NCBI RefSeq assembly: GCF_021018895.1
Contig: NC_079366.1
Location: 24,165,896-24,229,895 of the forward strand
Direction of reading: 5' to 3'
DNA length: 64,000 bases
Source of the DNA: Seriola aureovittata
Taxonomy: Eukaryota > Chordata > Actinopteri > Carangiformes > Carangidae
Made by a program: the position numbers and the translations under genes. Below the pieces are notes generated by a model. That model was not told the origin of the DNA. It saw only the letters and a list, made by a program, of their open reading frames with translations, and searched no databases. This document shows positions 1 to 13,052 of the stretch, one piece after another (the first letter of the stretch is position 1; every line of letters starts with the position of its first letter).

Positions 1-1700
1 TCTTCACAGGGTAGGCTATTTTAGTTTTTATATATCTCTCTTTTTTATGTTTTAGAAACTACACGTATGTTCAGTTAAGCTGCAAAAGTTGTTTACAATA
101 ATCACTTTGCCCCCAGTCAAAGTCTCAACTTCCTCCTGAGCAGTTGACTTCACTGAAGTAAAACATCCAAACATCACAGTGAAGTAGAGCTGGATGTCGA
201 ACCTCAGTAAATTTCTGGTAAAAACCATAGCAAAGTATTGAATAAGGACTGAAAGCTGACATCACTATCTGGTAATATTTATACTTTACTTATTCTTTGA
301 TTAGACAGTTCCTGATTTCAGTCAAAATCTTCCCAATTTGTGTGTAAACGAAAGCTGACATGTATGATCAGATTCATAACAATGTTTACTTGTTCTTTGA
401 TCAGACACTTCCTGGTTTCCATCAAAATCTTTCCAATTTTTGAATATTTCATGTAGACAAACTCCTTGTATAGCCGAGTGTACTTAAACAGCACTTAACA
501 TTTCAGAATTTCTTGTTTCTTTTGTTAAATGAAAACAGGCTTGAGCAGCTCTGAGGCTACACACTAACATAGCAGTGCTTTCAGCTAAATGCTAATGTCA
601 GCTTGCTAACATGCTTACGATGATAATGCTAAAATTTTTTGCAGGTATAAAGTTTACCTTTAGTATTTTAGTGTGCTAATGAAGGCTGTGTTCAAACATT
701 AATGAGCTCATTCATGATTTATTTATAAAATGATCAACACAGTTACAGGCTGCTTCTTATCAGTGTAGAATAGGTGGTTGCAGGAAAATTATATCTGCAC
801 TGATGAAGCTTTCGCTGAATGTTAAGAAGATAAGTTTTTAGTTTAGAGGAGAGCTAGAATATGTTTATGGTATAACAGCAGGATTTTGGCAAAAACATAA
901 ATCATCATCTTCAGTATCATAAATCACCACTGGGCCCTTTGACTCCAGACAATCAACACATGTGCAGAGTCTAGATAGTTTTCCATAAACCTTTAAGTTC
1001 ATTTACGCTGTGTTGCTGAAAGATTATGTAAACATTGTCACACAGAGAGCATGCTTCATGCTTCATTTGTGAGCTGGAAACAATCCAAAATGTTTTCTGT
1101 TTTTTCTCTTCCACCTTTTTTTCCCACCCCCCCAAAAAAAGGGGACACACTTGACAGCAGAAGAAAGAAAAGCTAACCATTTTAGCATTTAGCCAATTTT
1201 AGCATTTTATTATTATAGAGCCATTTTTGCCACAGACATTTAGTATGTTAAAGAGATAACAATGCAGTTTTCATAAAGAATGAATCGCAGAACGGGAACA
1301 AGTAAACTGTGCTCAGTGACCAGCTTACCTCTGGTTTTATCAGAACCATGTGCAACATCCTTTCTATGCTTTTCAGATGTTTGACAAGTGTGTGGGACGA
1401 TATATGCCAGAGTGCGTTGCTGTGCCTGCTCCTGATGGAAATTAATACAGACGTGATGTGGGATAGCTGAGCAGAGCTGGGAACAAGAGTTTGAAGTGGG
1501 GATGGTAACGTGCAGTGTGTAGAAACAGGCTTGTTACTTGGTATATTTTTTCCAGACCCTTATCAAGGCGTGTTTTTTTTTTGTTTTTTTTCATGATAAC
1601 ATGGAGCAGCTTACATGCATTTTTTGGAAAACACCCATATCTCTTAAACCTATTAAATCCAGTTCATGACTATAGTGAAGTCAAATAAACAACATCCAGT
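1..1700. other. Intergenic DNA, no gene seen
   Basis: AT-rich sequence with no ORF that resembles a protein and no splice-bounded coding exon that I can recognise. A dispersed repeat fragment lies near 535-660 and is listed separately. I see nothing else to annotate. Confidence 0.5.
535..660 (-). repeat. Dispersed teleost repeat fragment (inverted copy)
   Basis: This stretch holds 'GAGCAGCTCTGAGGCTAC' followed by 'GCTAATGTCAGCTTGCTAAC'. On the opposite strand it reads like the 'GTTAGCATGCTAAC...AACATCAGC' part of the longer copy at about 2220-2650. I know this sequence type as a common dispersed element in percomorph genomes but cannot give it a family name. Confidence 0.45.
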
Positions 1701-1870
1701 GATGGAAAGTAATTTAAGTACTTTAATTTACTCAAGTACAATTTTAAGATGCTGAGTGTTTCCATTTAATGTGACTTTATACTTTTACTCCACTACAGTT
1801 CAATGGGAAATACAGCCATTTTTACAGGTATTTGACAGCTACTAGTTACTTTGCCGTTTAATATTTTAGG
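1701..1870. repeat. Dispersed teleost repeat ('stepwise AAGTACTTTAATTTACTCAAGTAC' type)
   Basis: The run 'GGAAAGTAATTTAAGTAC' followed by 'TACTCAAGTACAATTTT', 'TTTCCATTTAATGTGACTTT' and 'ACTTTTACTCCACTACAGTT' is a decayed copy of a very common fish dispersed element. No coding capacity remains. The family name is not assigned and the boundaries are approximate. Confidence 0.55.
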
Positions 1871-2219
1871 AGCAAACTATTCAACAGTATATAAAACAAT
1901 TAATCTTAGATCAACTGTGACTTACAACAATTTTTAAATGCTATTTATACGCACATTAATGCATTAGTGATAAGAATCCAATGATATTATTATTTGAGAG
2001 GGGATATTCAGCTTAATATGTACTTTTTTAATAGCAGGCAGAGACACTAAAATACGATTTTAGAATGAAACAGCTCAGAATTGCTCAGATGAAATCCTAA
2101 ATATATTCTTTGACAGTCCTTCAGGGAAGAAGATGACTCCAAAGAAAGTATAAAAATGTACAAAAACTTATAAAAACACTCCAAATGCAAATTTAGCTAT
2201 GCTGTGGAGATGGTAATGT

Positions 2220-2650
2220 CGGCCTGTTGATCAGTCCACGGCTTTGGTCTAGACTGAAATATGTCAACAACTATCAGATGGATTGCCATGAAATTAGGTA
2301 CAGACATGTATTGTGCCCAAAGGATGAATCCTAATGACTTTCGTAATCCTATAACGTTTCCACTAGCGCCACCATGAGGTTGGCATTTGTGGTTATGAGT
2401 GAAAAGTCAAAATAACCAGTGGATGGATTGTTTTTAGTCATATTTTGTTCAATATTTTTGGTGTAGGAAACAGAAGACTTTCCCACAATCCTCAGCTGTA
2501 CTTTATATTTAGCACTAAATAGCAAATGTTAGCATGCTAACAGATGTTGAACATGCTCAACATTATACCTGCTTAACATCAGCGTGTTAACATGTGTTCT
2601 GATGCTGACATCAGCACCCAAAACAGCACAGTACGTGTAGTCCATAACAT
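2220..2650 (+). repeat. Dispersed teleost repeat (GGATGGATTGCCATGAAATT / GTTAGCATGCTAAC type)
   Basis: The block 'CAACTATCAGATGGATTGCC', 'GGATGAATCCTAATGACTTT' and 'CTAGCGCCACCATGAGGTTG' is followed by 'TGTTAGCATGCTAACAG' and 'CATTATACCTGCTTAACATC'. This is a widespread percomorph dispersed element, here nearly full length. A shorter inverted piece lies near 535-660. Family membership comes from memory of the sequence type, not from a search. Confidence 0.55.
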
Positions 2651-2886
2651 AAACAAAGGTAGTTGCATGTGACAAACAAACAGCAAAAGATGTGTGTGTC
2701 AAGTGGGTCACCGTTGGGATCCATTGTAACTGTTTTCAATTCAAGCTGACAACAAACTTTTCAGAGCCACCTTTCAAATCTACAGGTGGTTTAATACTTA
2801 AATAACAGGTTTTCAGTTGAGTTTTCCTCACAGTATAGACCTTAGCTGGCAGCCCAATAAGTGAGACAAGACTCCCTGTTCCCATT

Positions 2887-2888
<2 letters not shown>

Positions 2889-2980
<92 letters not shown>
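2889..2980. repeat. (CA)n microsatellite, about 92 bp
   Basis: A CA dinucleotide run of about 46 units with one interruption (CATACA near 2933). Apparent cysteine-valine ORFs on the minus strand here are artefacts of the repeat. Confidence 0.97.
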
Positions 2981-2982
<2 letters not shown>

Positions 2983-4502
2983 CAGGCCTGGAGCCCCTTG
3001 AATGAAACCAGTGGGGAGAGGGAAAGGGAGCTTTGTTGGTGGAGGGCAGGAGAAGGAGGGTCAAACAGGCTTTGGATGTATGAAGGAGCCTCAAGCATCA
3101 CATTTGGGTCCAATCAAATCAGTGATGTTTTTTGGCCACAATATATAAAACAGATGGAGGAGTACGATTCTTTTGTATAAACGCTGTTCGGATTGAAGAA
3201 GTAGCTTTCTTTTTCTTTTGAAGGCGATTGATCTTTGCTTAGCAGCTTTCCTTTTTGTTTTCTGAATTGTCGTCTATTCTTTTTCTCCGTGTTTCAGACT
3301 GAAGCATTTAAAGTTCGTTCTTATGTGTTCAAGGTGTTGTTTTGTAGTTTTCACTCTGTCTTTGTCTGTGGTACTGATTATTTTCATGTTGTGACTGTTG
3401 CTTGTGTGGCCTTCTGTTAACATTAATAATACTTCAACCTTTGACCTGCCTGTAATGTGAGGCCTAATAGATTTAACCACAGACTTGAGTGTGAATGTCA
3501 CCTTAAAAGAGTGTCTCTGGACATACAAAGTTGTCTCACACCCTCAAATGACCTCTAACCTCTCAGGAAAGCAGCAGGGGATGAAGTGTGTTCAGGGGGG
3601 TTGGGGGCTGTTTTAGCCACAAGGTGAAAACACGGGGGCAGGTGCTCCCTACAAGGGGCCTCTGCTCCCAGAATAAGGGGCCTGGTTCTGCTATGATGGA
3701 TGCGTCTGGATGAGATGCCAGGCCCCTTTGGGGCAGAGTCCACAGCAGGGGAGGCACCATCTGGGACCAGAATGTCAAGGCTGGCCCGAGGGTGGAGATT
3801 TATGCCCCAACCTCAGGTTCAAACGACTGTGTCTGACACAGCATAGACGAGGTGGCAATGACAGCTTTCCTCCCTTCTAGTCCAAAAAGAGTCCATCCAT
3901 TTTTGTCTGTGGGGACATCAGAAGGATGAAAGGGATCAAACAACTTTAGGGTCAAGTTTTTCCAACCTAAACATCTTCCTTTTTTTCACTAGGTGTCACT
4001 CAATGTGTATCATGTAGATCTCTCTAGTGGAGCCAGCTTTGAGTCTTTGTGTTTGCTCTACTGAACAAAGGGGAGCTGCTGTTGTGTACAGTTCCAAAAT
4101 GTGCAAAAATAAAGAGATTTTTTACGTCCAACTTCAGCAGCATGCATAAATTAAGGACAGACAGACTGAAACAAACAGACCAAAACTTTTTTCTCCTAGT
4201 TTCCTCAGCCCCCTGAAGAGTTTTTTCCAAACCAATCTACCATCCTCTACACACACTTCCATACACAACCCAGCCACAACGACCATGTGGAATAAACATA
4301 GATGATGTGTAGTATGAGTTCATCCACTGACCAGTGAAATCTCCATGGGTTACCTCAGAGTAACAAGAATCAGAGGCCCTGGCAGTTTTTTTGTGGGACC
4401 TACAGTGCCTCGGCTGCACAGGGAGGTTGGACGGGGAGAGGTATTAAACAATTAGGGCCGTAGACACAGATGTTGGAGACAGAAGGAAAAGTGTATGTGT
4501 TT

Positions 4503-4504
<2 letters not shown>

Positions 4505-4541
<37 letters not shown>
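4505..4541. repeat. (GT)n microsatellite, about 37 bp
   Basis: A perfect GT dinucleotide run of about 18 units. Confidence 0.95.
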
Positions 4542-5235
4542 GGGGGTTCCCAGGCCGATGAAAGTGGTTGTGCAGGACTACGCACAGTGTCCCATGTGGA
4601 GCTCATTTTATCCCTTCACATAGGAAATAATCTGCAGTGTAGAGGCATAGAGCATGTGTGCATTTATACTATTTAGTTTACTGGAATATAAAAGGAATGT
4701 GGCTGTGTCTGTGTTTCTTAATGTACCTATAAACAGTGCAAATACATAAAAGAGGCGGATATACTGTAGCTGTTATATACAAAGAAAATGAGTATAGAAA
4801 CTGGCAGTGTAAAACCGACAGCCAAACAAATAAACAGGAAAAGTTGATATATATACAGGCTCCATATACAAGAGTAACAGAGTGCCTGGCATTCTACAAA
4901 GATATTATGGAGGATGAATTTCAGCTTTACAAAGTGAGAATCCACTGACAAACACTGATTTTACAAAACAATATTTCCCCATGCCATATATCTTGTTGTT
5001 TGTTTTTTTTAAATCCAACCTTTTGTTAGATTTTGTCAGTCACCATTTGAAAGCTTTTTGTGAATTAATTGTGGGCTACATGAGTTTCCTAAGATGTTTC
5101 ATGTTAAATTGTCAATATATTTTATGTAATATTATCTATTAAAGCCACACTTCAATAGACATTATTGATAGGCAGTGTTTTTTATGTTTTTCATTTCATC
5201 ACTGTGAACCTCAAATGAGCTAAAGCCTTAGCATA

Positions 5236-5400
5236 ATTTAGCATAGATAGTCTGGAAGCTAGTTGAAACAGCTAGCCTTGGCTCTCTCCATGCACCAACA
5301 CCTCCAAAGTTTACAGATTAACCAAATGTGTGTAATTTGTTTAATCTGTATGTCAGTGGAAGGCTGTTGTAAAATCTACGGACCTACCACACCTGGCTAT
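5236..5400. repeat. Dispersed repeat relic (AGCTAGCCTxGGCTCT type)
   Basis: Contains 'AACAGCTAGCCTTGGCTCTC', then 'CACCAACACCTCCAAAGTTT', then 'TTTGTTTAATCTGTA'. The same ordered words occur near 32930-33390 and 51280-51430, so this is a dispersed family copy. It is degenerate, with loose boundaries. Confidence 0.5.
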
Positions 5401-7964
5401 TGTTAGCGAATAAATTACAGTCCCTAAATATCCCTATATTTTTTTACTGTTTGTGTATATAGATTAAGCAAAAACCTCTCCAACCCTCCAAGATATAGAG
5501 ATTGGCTTTTTAATGCCATGAACCAAACAGTTTATTAAAATAAAAGATCTCGATTTGCATTCAGGAATGCCCATATGAAATATATGTACATATGAAGTAA
5601 AATCACATATGAAGCCTTATTAAAGCATATTTAAAAATTAGATATTAAACCTGTTAGAAAATAAAAATATGTCATATATTGACATATATATCTAGCTAAC
5701 AGAAATATGTATTTTAGTATGTCTGTTTATATTATAGACATATGGTACATAGATATACATGTATATCCATCCCAAAGCCTGTGAGTATATGCACATATTA
5801 TATATGTAAATATAAAAGATAGACATGTATGTTTAAATGTAAAAAGAAATTATGAAGAAAATAATGTACAAACATTTTAATTAGCATGTTGTTTTAATAA
5901 AGTTGTATTATGAGTATTTCATATATATCATAAACGTATGTCTTTTTATGTCCTTTTTATGCCACAGTATACTGAGGCATAAAAAGGTTCGATTTCACCC
6001 CTGCTTCACTGAACCCTTAGTCAGCCAAAAGCCCTCTTCAGCTATCAGCTTCCCTAGGATTAACTCTTGTGTCAATAAATAACTTAACCTCCACCGCATC
6101 TGGTATATCTCTGAATTTGGGTCAAAAAAACTATATTATCAAAACCATAACAGTAAGGCATAAAAGTCATACTCAGAGTATAGTAAGGCTTAAAAAAGTC
6201 ATAGTATAGTAAGGCATGAAAATGTCAAAAAAACATCATAGTATAGTAAGGCATCAAAAAGTCAAAAAAATACATTGTAAAGTATGGCATAAAAATGTCA
6301 AAAAACATCATAGTACAGTTTGTCGTAAAAATGTCAAAAAAATTTCATATTATAATATGGCATAAAAATGTTGAAAAGGGTCATATAATAGTAAGGCATG
6401 AAGTGTTATAGTATATTAAAGCATAAACCATCATATTAAAGAAAGGCATAAAAACCTCAAAAAAGTCATAGTATAGTATGTAGTAAAAATGTCAAATAAA
6501 TGTCGTATTATAATATGGCATAAAAATGTTGAAAAAGGTCATATAATAGTAAGGCATGAAGTGTTATAGTATATTAAGGCATAACCCGTCATACTATACT
6601 AAGACATAAAAACTTCAAAAAACGTCATAGTATAGTGTGTCGAAAAAATCTAAAAAAAATGTCATATTATAATATGGCATAAAAATGTTGAGAAAGGTCA
6701 TATTATAGTAAGGCATAAGTTGTCATAGTATGTTAAGGCATAAACCATCATATGATTCAAATACAAAAAATTCAAAAAAATGTCATAGTATAGCATGTCG
6801 TAAAATTGTTAAAATATGTCATATTATAATATGGCATAAAAATGTCAAAAAAGGTCATATTATAGTAAGGCATAAAGTGTCATAGTATATTAAGGCATAA
6901 ACCGTCACCTTATAGTTAAGCATAAAAACTTCAAAAAAATCATAGTATAGTGTGTCGTAAAAATGTCAAAAAAAAACGTCATGTTATAATATGGCATAAA
7001 ATGTCGAGAAAGGTCATATTATAATAAGGCATGAAGTGTTATAGCATATTAAGGCATAAACCATCAAATTATTAAAAAACATAAAAGCTTATAAAAAAGT
7101 CATAGTATAGTGTTTCGTAAAAATGTCAAAAAAATGTCATGTTATGATATGGCATAAAAATGTCAAAAAAGGTCATATTATAGTAAGGCATAAAGTGACA
7201 TAGTATATTAAGGCATAAACCGTCACATTAAAGTAATGCATAAAAAATTCAAAAAAATGTCATAGTATAGTATGTCTTAAAAATTGTGAAAAAATGTCAT
7301 ATTGTAATATGGCATAAAAATGTCGAAAAAGGTCATATTATAGTAAGGCATAAGTTGTCATAGTATATTAAGGCGTAAACCGTCATATTATGCAAAGACA
7401 AAAAATTCAAAAAAAATGTCATAGTATAGCATGTCGTAAAAATGTGAAAATATGTCATGTTATAATATGGCATAAAAATGTCAAAAAAGGTCATATTACA
7501 GTAAGGCATGAAGTGTTATAGTATATTAAGGCATAACCCGTCATACTATACTAAGACATAAAAACTTCAAAAAACGTCATAGTATAGTGTGTCGAAAAAA
7601 TCTAAAAAAAATGTCATATTAGAATATGGCATAAAAATGTCGAAAAAGGTCATATTATAGTAAGGCATAAGTTGTCATAGTATATTAAGGCATAAACCAT
7701 CATATTATTCAAAGACAAAAAATTCAAAAAAATGTCCTAGTATAGCATGTCGTAAAATTGTGAAAATATGTCATATTATAATATGGCATAAAAATGTCAA
7801 AAAAGGTCATATTATAGTAAGGCATGAAGTGTTATAGTATATTAAGGCATAAACCGTCATAATATTCTAAGACATAAAAACTTCAATAAAAAATCATAGT
7901 ATACTATGTCGTAAAAATGTCAAAAGAATGTCATAGTATAATATGGCATTAAAATCTCAAAGAA

Positions 7965-8102
7965 GGAGTGCATTGAGTAGCGCAGTGGTTCGAGCAGGTA
8001 CCTCATATGTAGAGGCTGCAGTCGTCCCCGGTTCGAATCCCGCATTAGATGGCCTTTTACTGCCTGTCATTGCCCCTCTCTCTGCCTCCCCATTTCCTGT
8101 CT
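7965..8102 (+). mobile_element. tRNA-derived SINE copy 1 in array (short 3' end)
   Basis: The head 'GAGTAGCGCAGTGGTTCGAG' matches a Pol III A box, and 'GGTTCGAATCC' matches the B box exactly. The body ends at 'CATTTCCTGTCT' and runs directly into satellite ('AACTTCAAAATACGTC'). The left flank 'AAAATCTCAAAGAAGG' is shared with the other copies. Confidence 0.85.
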
Positions 8103-9435
8103 AACTTCAAAATACGTCATAGTATAGTGTGTCGTAAAAATGTCAAAATATGTCATATTATAATATGGCATTAAAATGTCAAAAAAGGTCTTATTATAGT
8201 AAGGCATGAAGTGTTATAGTATATTAAGGCATAACCAGTCATATTGTAGTAAGGCATAAAAACTTCAAAATACGTCATAGTATAGTGTGTCGTAAAAATG
8301 TCAAAATATGTCATATTATAATATGGCATAAAAATGTCAAAGAAGGTCATATCATAGTAAGGCATGAAGTGTTATAGCATATTAAAGCATAAACCATCAT
8401 ATTATTCAAAGACAAAAAATTCAAAAAAATGTCATAGAATTGTGAAAATATGTCATATTATAATATGGCATAAAAATGTCAAAAAATGTCATATTATAGT
8501 AAGGCATGAAGTGTTATAGCATATTAAAGCATAAACCGTCATATCATAGTAAAACATAAAAACTTTAAAAAACGTCATAGTATAGTGTGACGTAAAAATG
8601 TCAAAAAAATGTCATGTTATAATATGGCATAAAAATGTCGAGAAAGGTCATATTATAGTAAGGCATAAGTTGTCATAGTATATTAAAGCATAAACCGTCA
8701 TATTATTCAAAGACAAAAAATTCAAAAAAATGTCATAGTATAGCATGTCATAAAATTGTGAAAAAATGTCATGTTATAATATGGCATAAAAATGTCAAAA
8801 AATGTCATATTATAGTAAGGCATGAAGTGTTATAGCATATTAAGGCATAAACCGTCATATTATTCAAAGACATAAAAAATTCAAAAAAATGTCATAGTAT
8901 AGTATGTCGTAAAAATGTCCAAAAAATGTCATGTTATAATATGGCATAAAAATGTCAAAAAAGTCATATTATAGTAAGGCATGAAGAGTTATAGCATATT
9001 AAAGAATAAACCGTCATATCATAGTAAAGCATAAAAACTTCAAAAAACGTCATAGTATAGTGTGTCGTAAAAATGTCAAAAAAATGTCATGTTATAATAT
9101 GGCATAAAAATGTCGAGAAAGGTCATATTATAGTAAGGCATAAGTTGTCATAGTATATTAAAGCATAAACCGTCATATTATTCAAAGACAAAAAATTCAA
9201 AAAAATGTCATAGTATAGCATGTCGTAAAATTGTGAAAAAATGTCATGTTATAATATGGCATAAAAATGTCAAAAAATGTCATATTATAGTAAGGCATGA
9301 AGTGTTATAGCATATTAAGGCATAAACCGTCATAATATTCTAAGACATAAAAACTTCAAAAAAATCATAGTATACTATGTCGTAAAAATGTCAAAAGAAT
9401 GTCATAGTATAATATGGCATAAAAATCTCAAAAAA

Positions 9436-9622
9436 GGAGTGCATTGAGTAGCGCAGTGGTTCGAGCAGGTACCTCATATGTAGAGGCTGCAGTCGTCCCC
9501 GGTTCGAATCCCGCATTAGACGGCCTTTTACTGCCTGTCATTGCCCCTCTCTCTGCCTCCCCATTTCCTGTCTCTCTCTACTGTACTATCAAATAAAGGC
9601 ATAAAAAGCCCAAAAATATACT
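9436..9622 (+). mobile_element. tRNA-derived SINE copy 2 (long form with AATAAAGGC tail)
   Basis: The most complete form: A box, B box, the 'CCCCATTTCCTGTCT' body, then 'CTCTCTACTGTACTATC' and the tail 'AAATAAAGGCATAAAAAGCC'. This tail is the part that resembles the satellite monomer. Confidence 0.87.
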
Positions 9623-10578
9623 TAAAAAAAAAAATGTTGAAAAAGGTCATATTATATGAAGGCATGAAGTGTTATAGTATGTATTAAGGCGTAAAAACGT
9701 CAAAAAAAAAACATAGTATAGTATGTCGTAAAGATGTCAAAAAAATGTCATGTTGTAATAAGGCATAAAAATGTCAAAAAAGGTCATATTATAGAAAGGC
9801 ATGAAGTGTTATAGTACTTAAAGGCATAAACTGTCATAATTTTCTAAGACATAAAAACTTCAAAAAACGTCATAGTATAGTGTGTCGTAAAAATGTCAAA
9901 AAAATGTCATGTTAGAATATGGCATAAAAATGTCAAGAAAGGTCATATTATAGTAAGGCATAAGTTGTCATAGTATATTAAAGCATAAACCGTCATATTA
10001 TTCAAAGACAAAAAATTCAAAAAAATGTCATAGTATAGCATGTCGTAAAATTGTGAAAAACTGTCATGTTATAATATGGCATAAAAATGTCAAAAAAGGT
10101 CATATTATAGTAAGGCATGAAGTGTTATTAAGGCATAAACCGTCATATTATTCAAAGACATAAAAAATTCAAAAAACTGTCATAGTATAGCATGTCGTAA
10201 AAATGTGAAAATATGTCATGTTATAATATGGCATAAAAATGTCAAAAAAGGTCATATTATAGTAAGGCATGAAGTGTTATAGTATATTAAGGCATAAACC
10301 GTCATATTATTCAAAGACAAAAAATTCAAAAAAATGTCATAGTATAGCATGTCGTAAAAATGTCAAAAAAATGTCAAAAAAATGTCATGTTATAATATGG
10401 CATAAAAATGTCGAAAAAGGTCATATTATAGTAAGGCATGAAGTGTTATAGTATATTAAGGCATAAACAGTCATAATATTCTAAGACATAAAAACTTCAA
10501 TAAAAAATCATAGTATACTATGTCGTAAAAATGTCAAAAGAATGTCATAGTATAATATGGCATAAAAATCTCAAACAA

Positions 10579-10728
10579 GGAGTCCATTGAGTAGCGCAGT
10601 GGTTTGAGCAGGTACCTCATATGTAGCGGCTACATTCCTCGCTGCAGTCGTCCCCGGTTCGAATCCCGTATTAGATGGCCTTTTACTGCCTGTCATTGCC
10701 CCTCTCTCTGCCTCCCCATTTCCTGTCT
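10579..10728 (+). mobile_element. tRNA-derived SINE copy 3 (extra 'GGCTACATTCCTCGC' segment)
   Basis: A subtype with 'TAGCGGCTACATTCCTCGCT' between the A and B boxes and 'CCCGTATTAGA' after the B box. It has the short 3' end, joining satellite at 'CCTGTCTAAC'. It anchors a 2325-bp higher-order period (next anchor in copy 5). Confidence 0.85.
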
Positions 10729-11765
10729 AACTTCAAAATACGTCATACTATAGTGTGTCGTAAAAATGTCAAAATATGTCATATTATAATATGGCATAAA
10801 AATGTCAAAAAAGGTCTTATTATAGTAAGGCATGAAGTGTTATAGTATATTAAGGCATAACCAGTCATATTGTAGTAAGGCATAAAAACTTCAAAATACG
10901 TCATAGTATAGTGTGTCGTAAAAATGTCAAAATATGTCATATTATAATATGGCATAAAAATGTCAAAGAAGGTCATATCGTAGTAAGGCATGAAGTGTTA
11001 TAGCATATTAAAGCATAAACCATCATATTATTCAAAGACAAAAAATTCAAAAAAATGTCATAGTATAGCATGTCGTAAAATTGTGAAAATATGTCATATT
11101 ATAATATGGCATAAAAATGTCAAAAAAGGTCATATTATAGTAAGGCATGAAGTGTTATAGCATATTAAAGAATAAACCGTCATATCATAGTAAAGCATAA
11201 AAACTTTAAAAAACGTCATAGTATAGTGTGACGTAAAAATGTCAAAAAAATGTCATGTTATAATATGGCATAAAAATGTCAAGAAAGGTCATATTATAGT
11301 AAGGCATAAAGTGACATAGTATATTAAGGCATAAACCGTCACATTAAAGTAATGCATAAAAAATGAAAAAAAACGTCATAGTATAGCATGTCGTAAAAAT
11401 GTGAAAATATGTCATTTTATAATATGGCATAAAAATGTCGAGAAAGGTCATATTATAGTAAGGCATAAGTTGTCATAGTATATTAAAGCATAAACCGTCA
11501 TATTATTCAAAGACAAAAAATTCAAAAAAATATCATAGTAAAGCATGTCGTAAAATAGTGAAAAAATGTCATGTTATAATATGGCATAAAAATGTCAAAA
11601 AAATGTCATATTATAGTAAGGCATGAAGTGTTATAGCATATTAAGGCATAAACCGTCATATTATTCAAAGACATAAAAAATTCCAAAAAAATGTCATAGT
11701 ATAGTATGTCGTAAAAATGTCCAAAGAATGTCATAGTATAATATGGCATAAAAATCTCAAAAAAA

Positions 11766-11952
11766 GAGTGCATTGAGTAGCGCAGTGGTTCGAGCAGGTA
11801 CCTCATATGTAGAGGCTGCAGTCGTCCCCGGTTCGAATCCCGCATTAGACGGCCTTTTACTGCCTGTCATTGCCCCTCTCTCTGCCTCCCCATTTCCTGT
11901 CTCTCTCTACTGTACTATCAAATAAAGGCATAAAAAGCCCAAAAATATACTT
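11766..11952 (+). mobile_element. tRNA-derived SINE copy 4 (long form)
   Basis: Same long form as copy 2, offset about 2.33 kb. The flanking monomers also match copy 2, so the whole segment was duplicated. Confidence 0.86.
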
Positions 11953-12902
11953 AAAAAAAAAAATGTTGAAAAAGGTCATATTATATGAAGGCATGAAGTG
12001 TTATAGTATGTATTAAGGCGTAAAAACGTCAAAAAAAAAACATAGTATAGTATGTCGTAAAGATGTCAAAAAAATGTCATGTTGTAATAAGGCATAAAAA
12101 TGTCAAAAAAGGTCATATTATAGAAAGGCATGAAGTGTTATAGTACTTAAAGGCATAAACTGTCATAATTTTCTAAGACATAAAAACTTCAAAAAACGTC
12201 ATAGTATAGTGTGTCGTAAAAATGTCAAAAAAATGTCATGTTAGAATATGGCATAAAAATGTCAAGAAAGGTCATATTATAGTAAGGCATAAGTTGTCAT
12301 AGTATATTAAAGCATAAACCGTCATATTATTCAAAGACAAAAAATTCAAAAAAATGTCATAGTATAGCATGTCGTAAAATTGTGAAAAAATGTCATGTTA
12401 TAATATGGCATAAAAATGTCAAAAAAGGTCATATTATAGTAAGGCATGAAGTGTTATAGCATATTAAGGCATAAACCGTCATATTATTCAAAGACATAAA
12501 AAATTCAAAAAAATGTCATAGTATAGCATGTCGTAAAAATGTGAAAATATGTCATGTTATAATATGGCATAAAAATGTCAAAAAAGGTCATATTATAGTA
12601 AGGCATGAAGTGTTATAGTATATTAAGGCATTAACCGTCATATTATTCAAAGACAAAAAATTCAAAAAAATGTCATAGTATAGCATGTCGTAAAATTGTG
12701 AAAAAATGTCATGTTATAATATGGCATAAAAATGTCAAAAAAGGTCATATTATAGTAAGGCATGAAGTGTTATAGTATATTAAGGCATAAACAGTCATAA
12801 TATTCTAAGACATAAAAACTTCAATAAAAAATCATAGTATACTATGTCGTAAAAATGTCAAAAGAATGTCATAGTATAATATGGCATAAAAATCTCAAAC
12901 AA

Positions 12903-13052
12903 GGAGTCCATTGAGTAGCGCAGTGGTTTGAGCAGGTACCTCATATGTAGCGGCTACATTCCTCGCTGCAGTCGTCCCCGGTTCGAATCCCGTATTAGAC
13001 GGCCTTTTACTGCCTGTCATTGCCCCTCTCTCTGCCTCCCCATTTCCTGTCT
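12903..13052 (+). mobile_element. tRNA-derived SINE copy 5
   Basis: The 'TACATTCCTCGC' subtype with short 3' end. It repeats after only 710 bp as copy 6, showing an internal duplication in this higher-order unit. Confidence 0.85.

Larger units (their letters stand above)
2981..5955. other. Intergenic DNA with a GT microsatellite and AT-rich tract
   Basis: No gene is visible. Around 3550-3800 the base composition is more GC-rich (runs such as 'GGGGGGTTGGGGGC'), but no ORF there looks like a protein. From about 5560 to 5945 the sequence is very AT-rich with many CATATG/ACATAT words. This forms a transition into the tandem array. Confidence 0.5.

Noticed and set aside
2736..3094. Cys-Val repeat ORFs
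   Set aside because: Translation of the CA microsatellite.
3555..3778. Two overlapping minus-strand ORFs in a GC-richer stretch
   Set aside because: Proline-rich shadow frames with no homology that I recognise; no splice-bounded exon structure.
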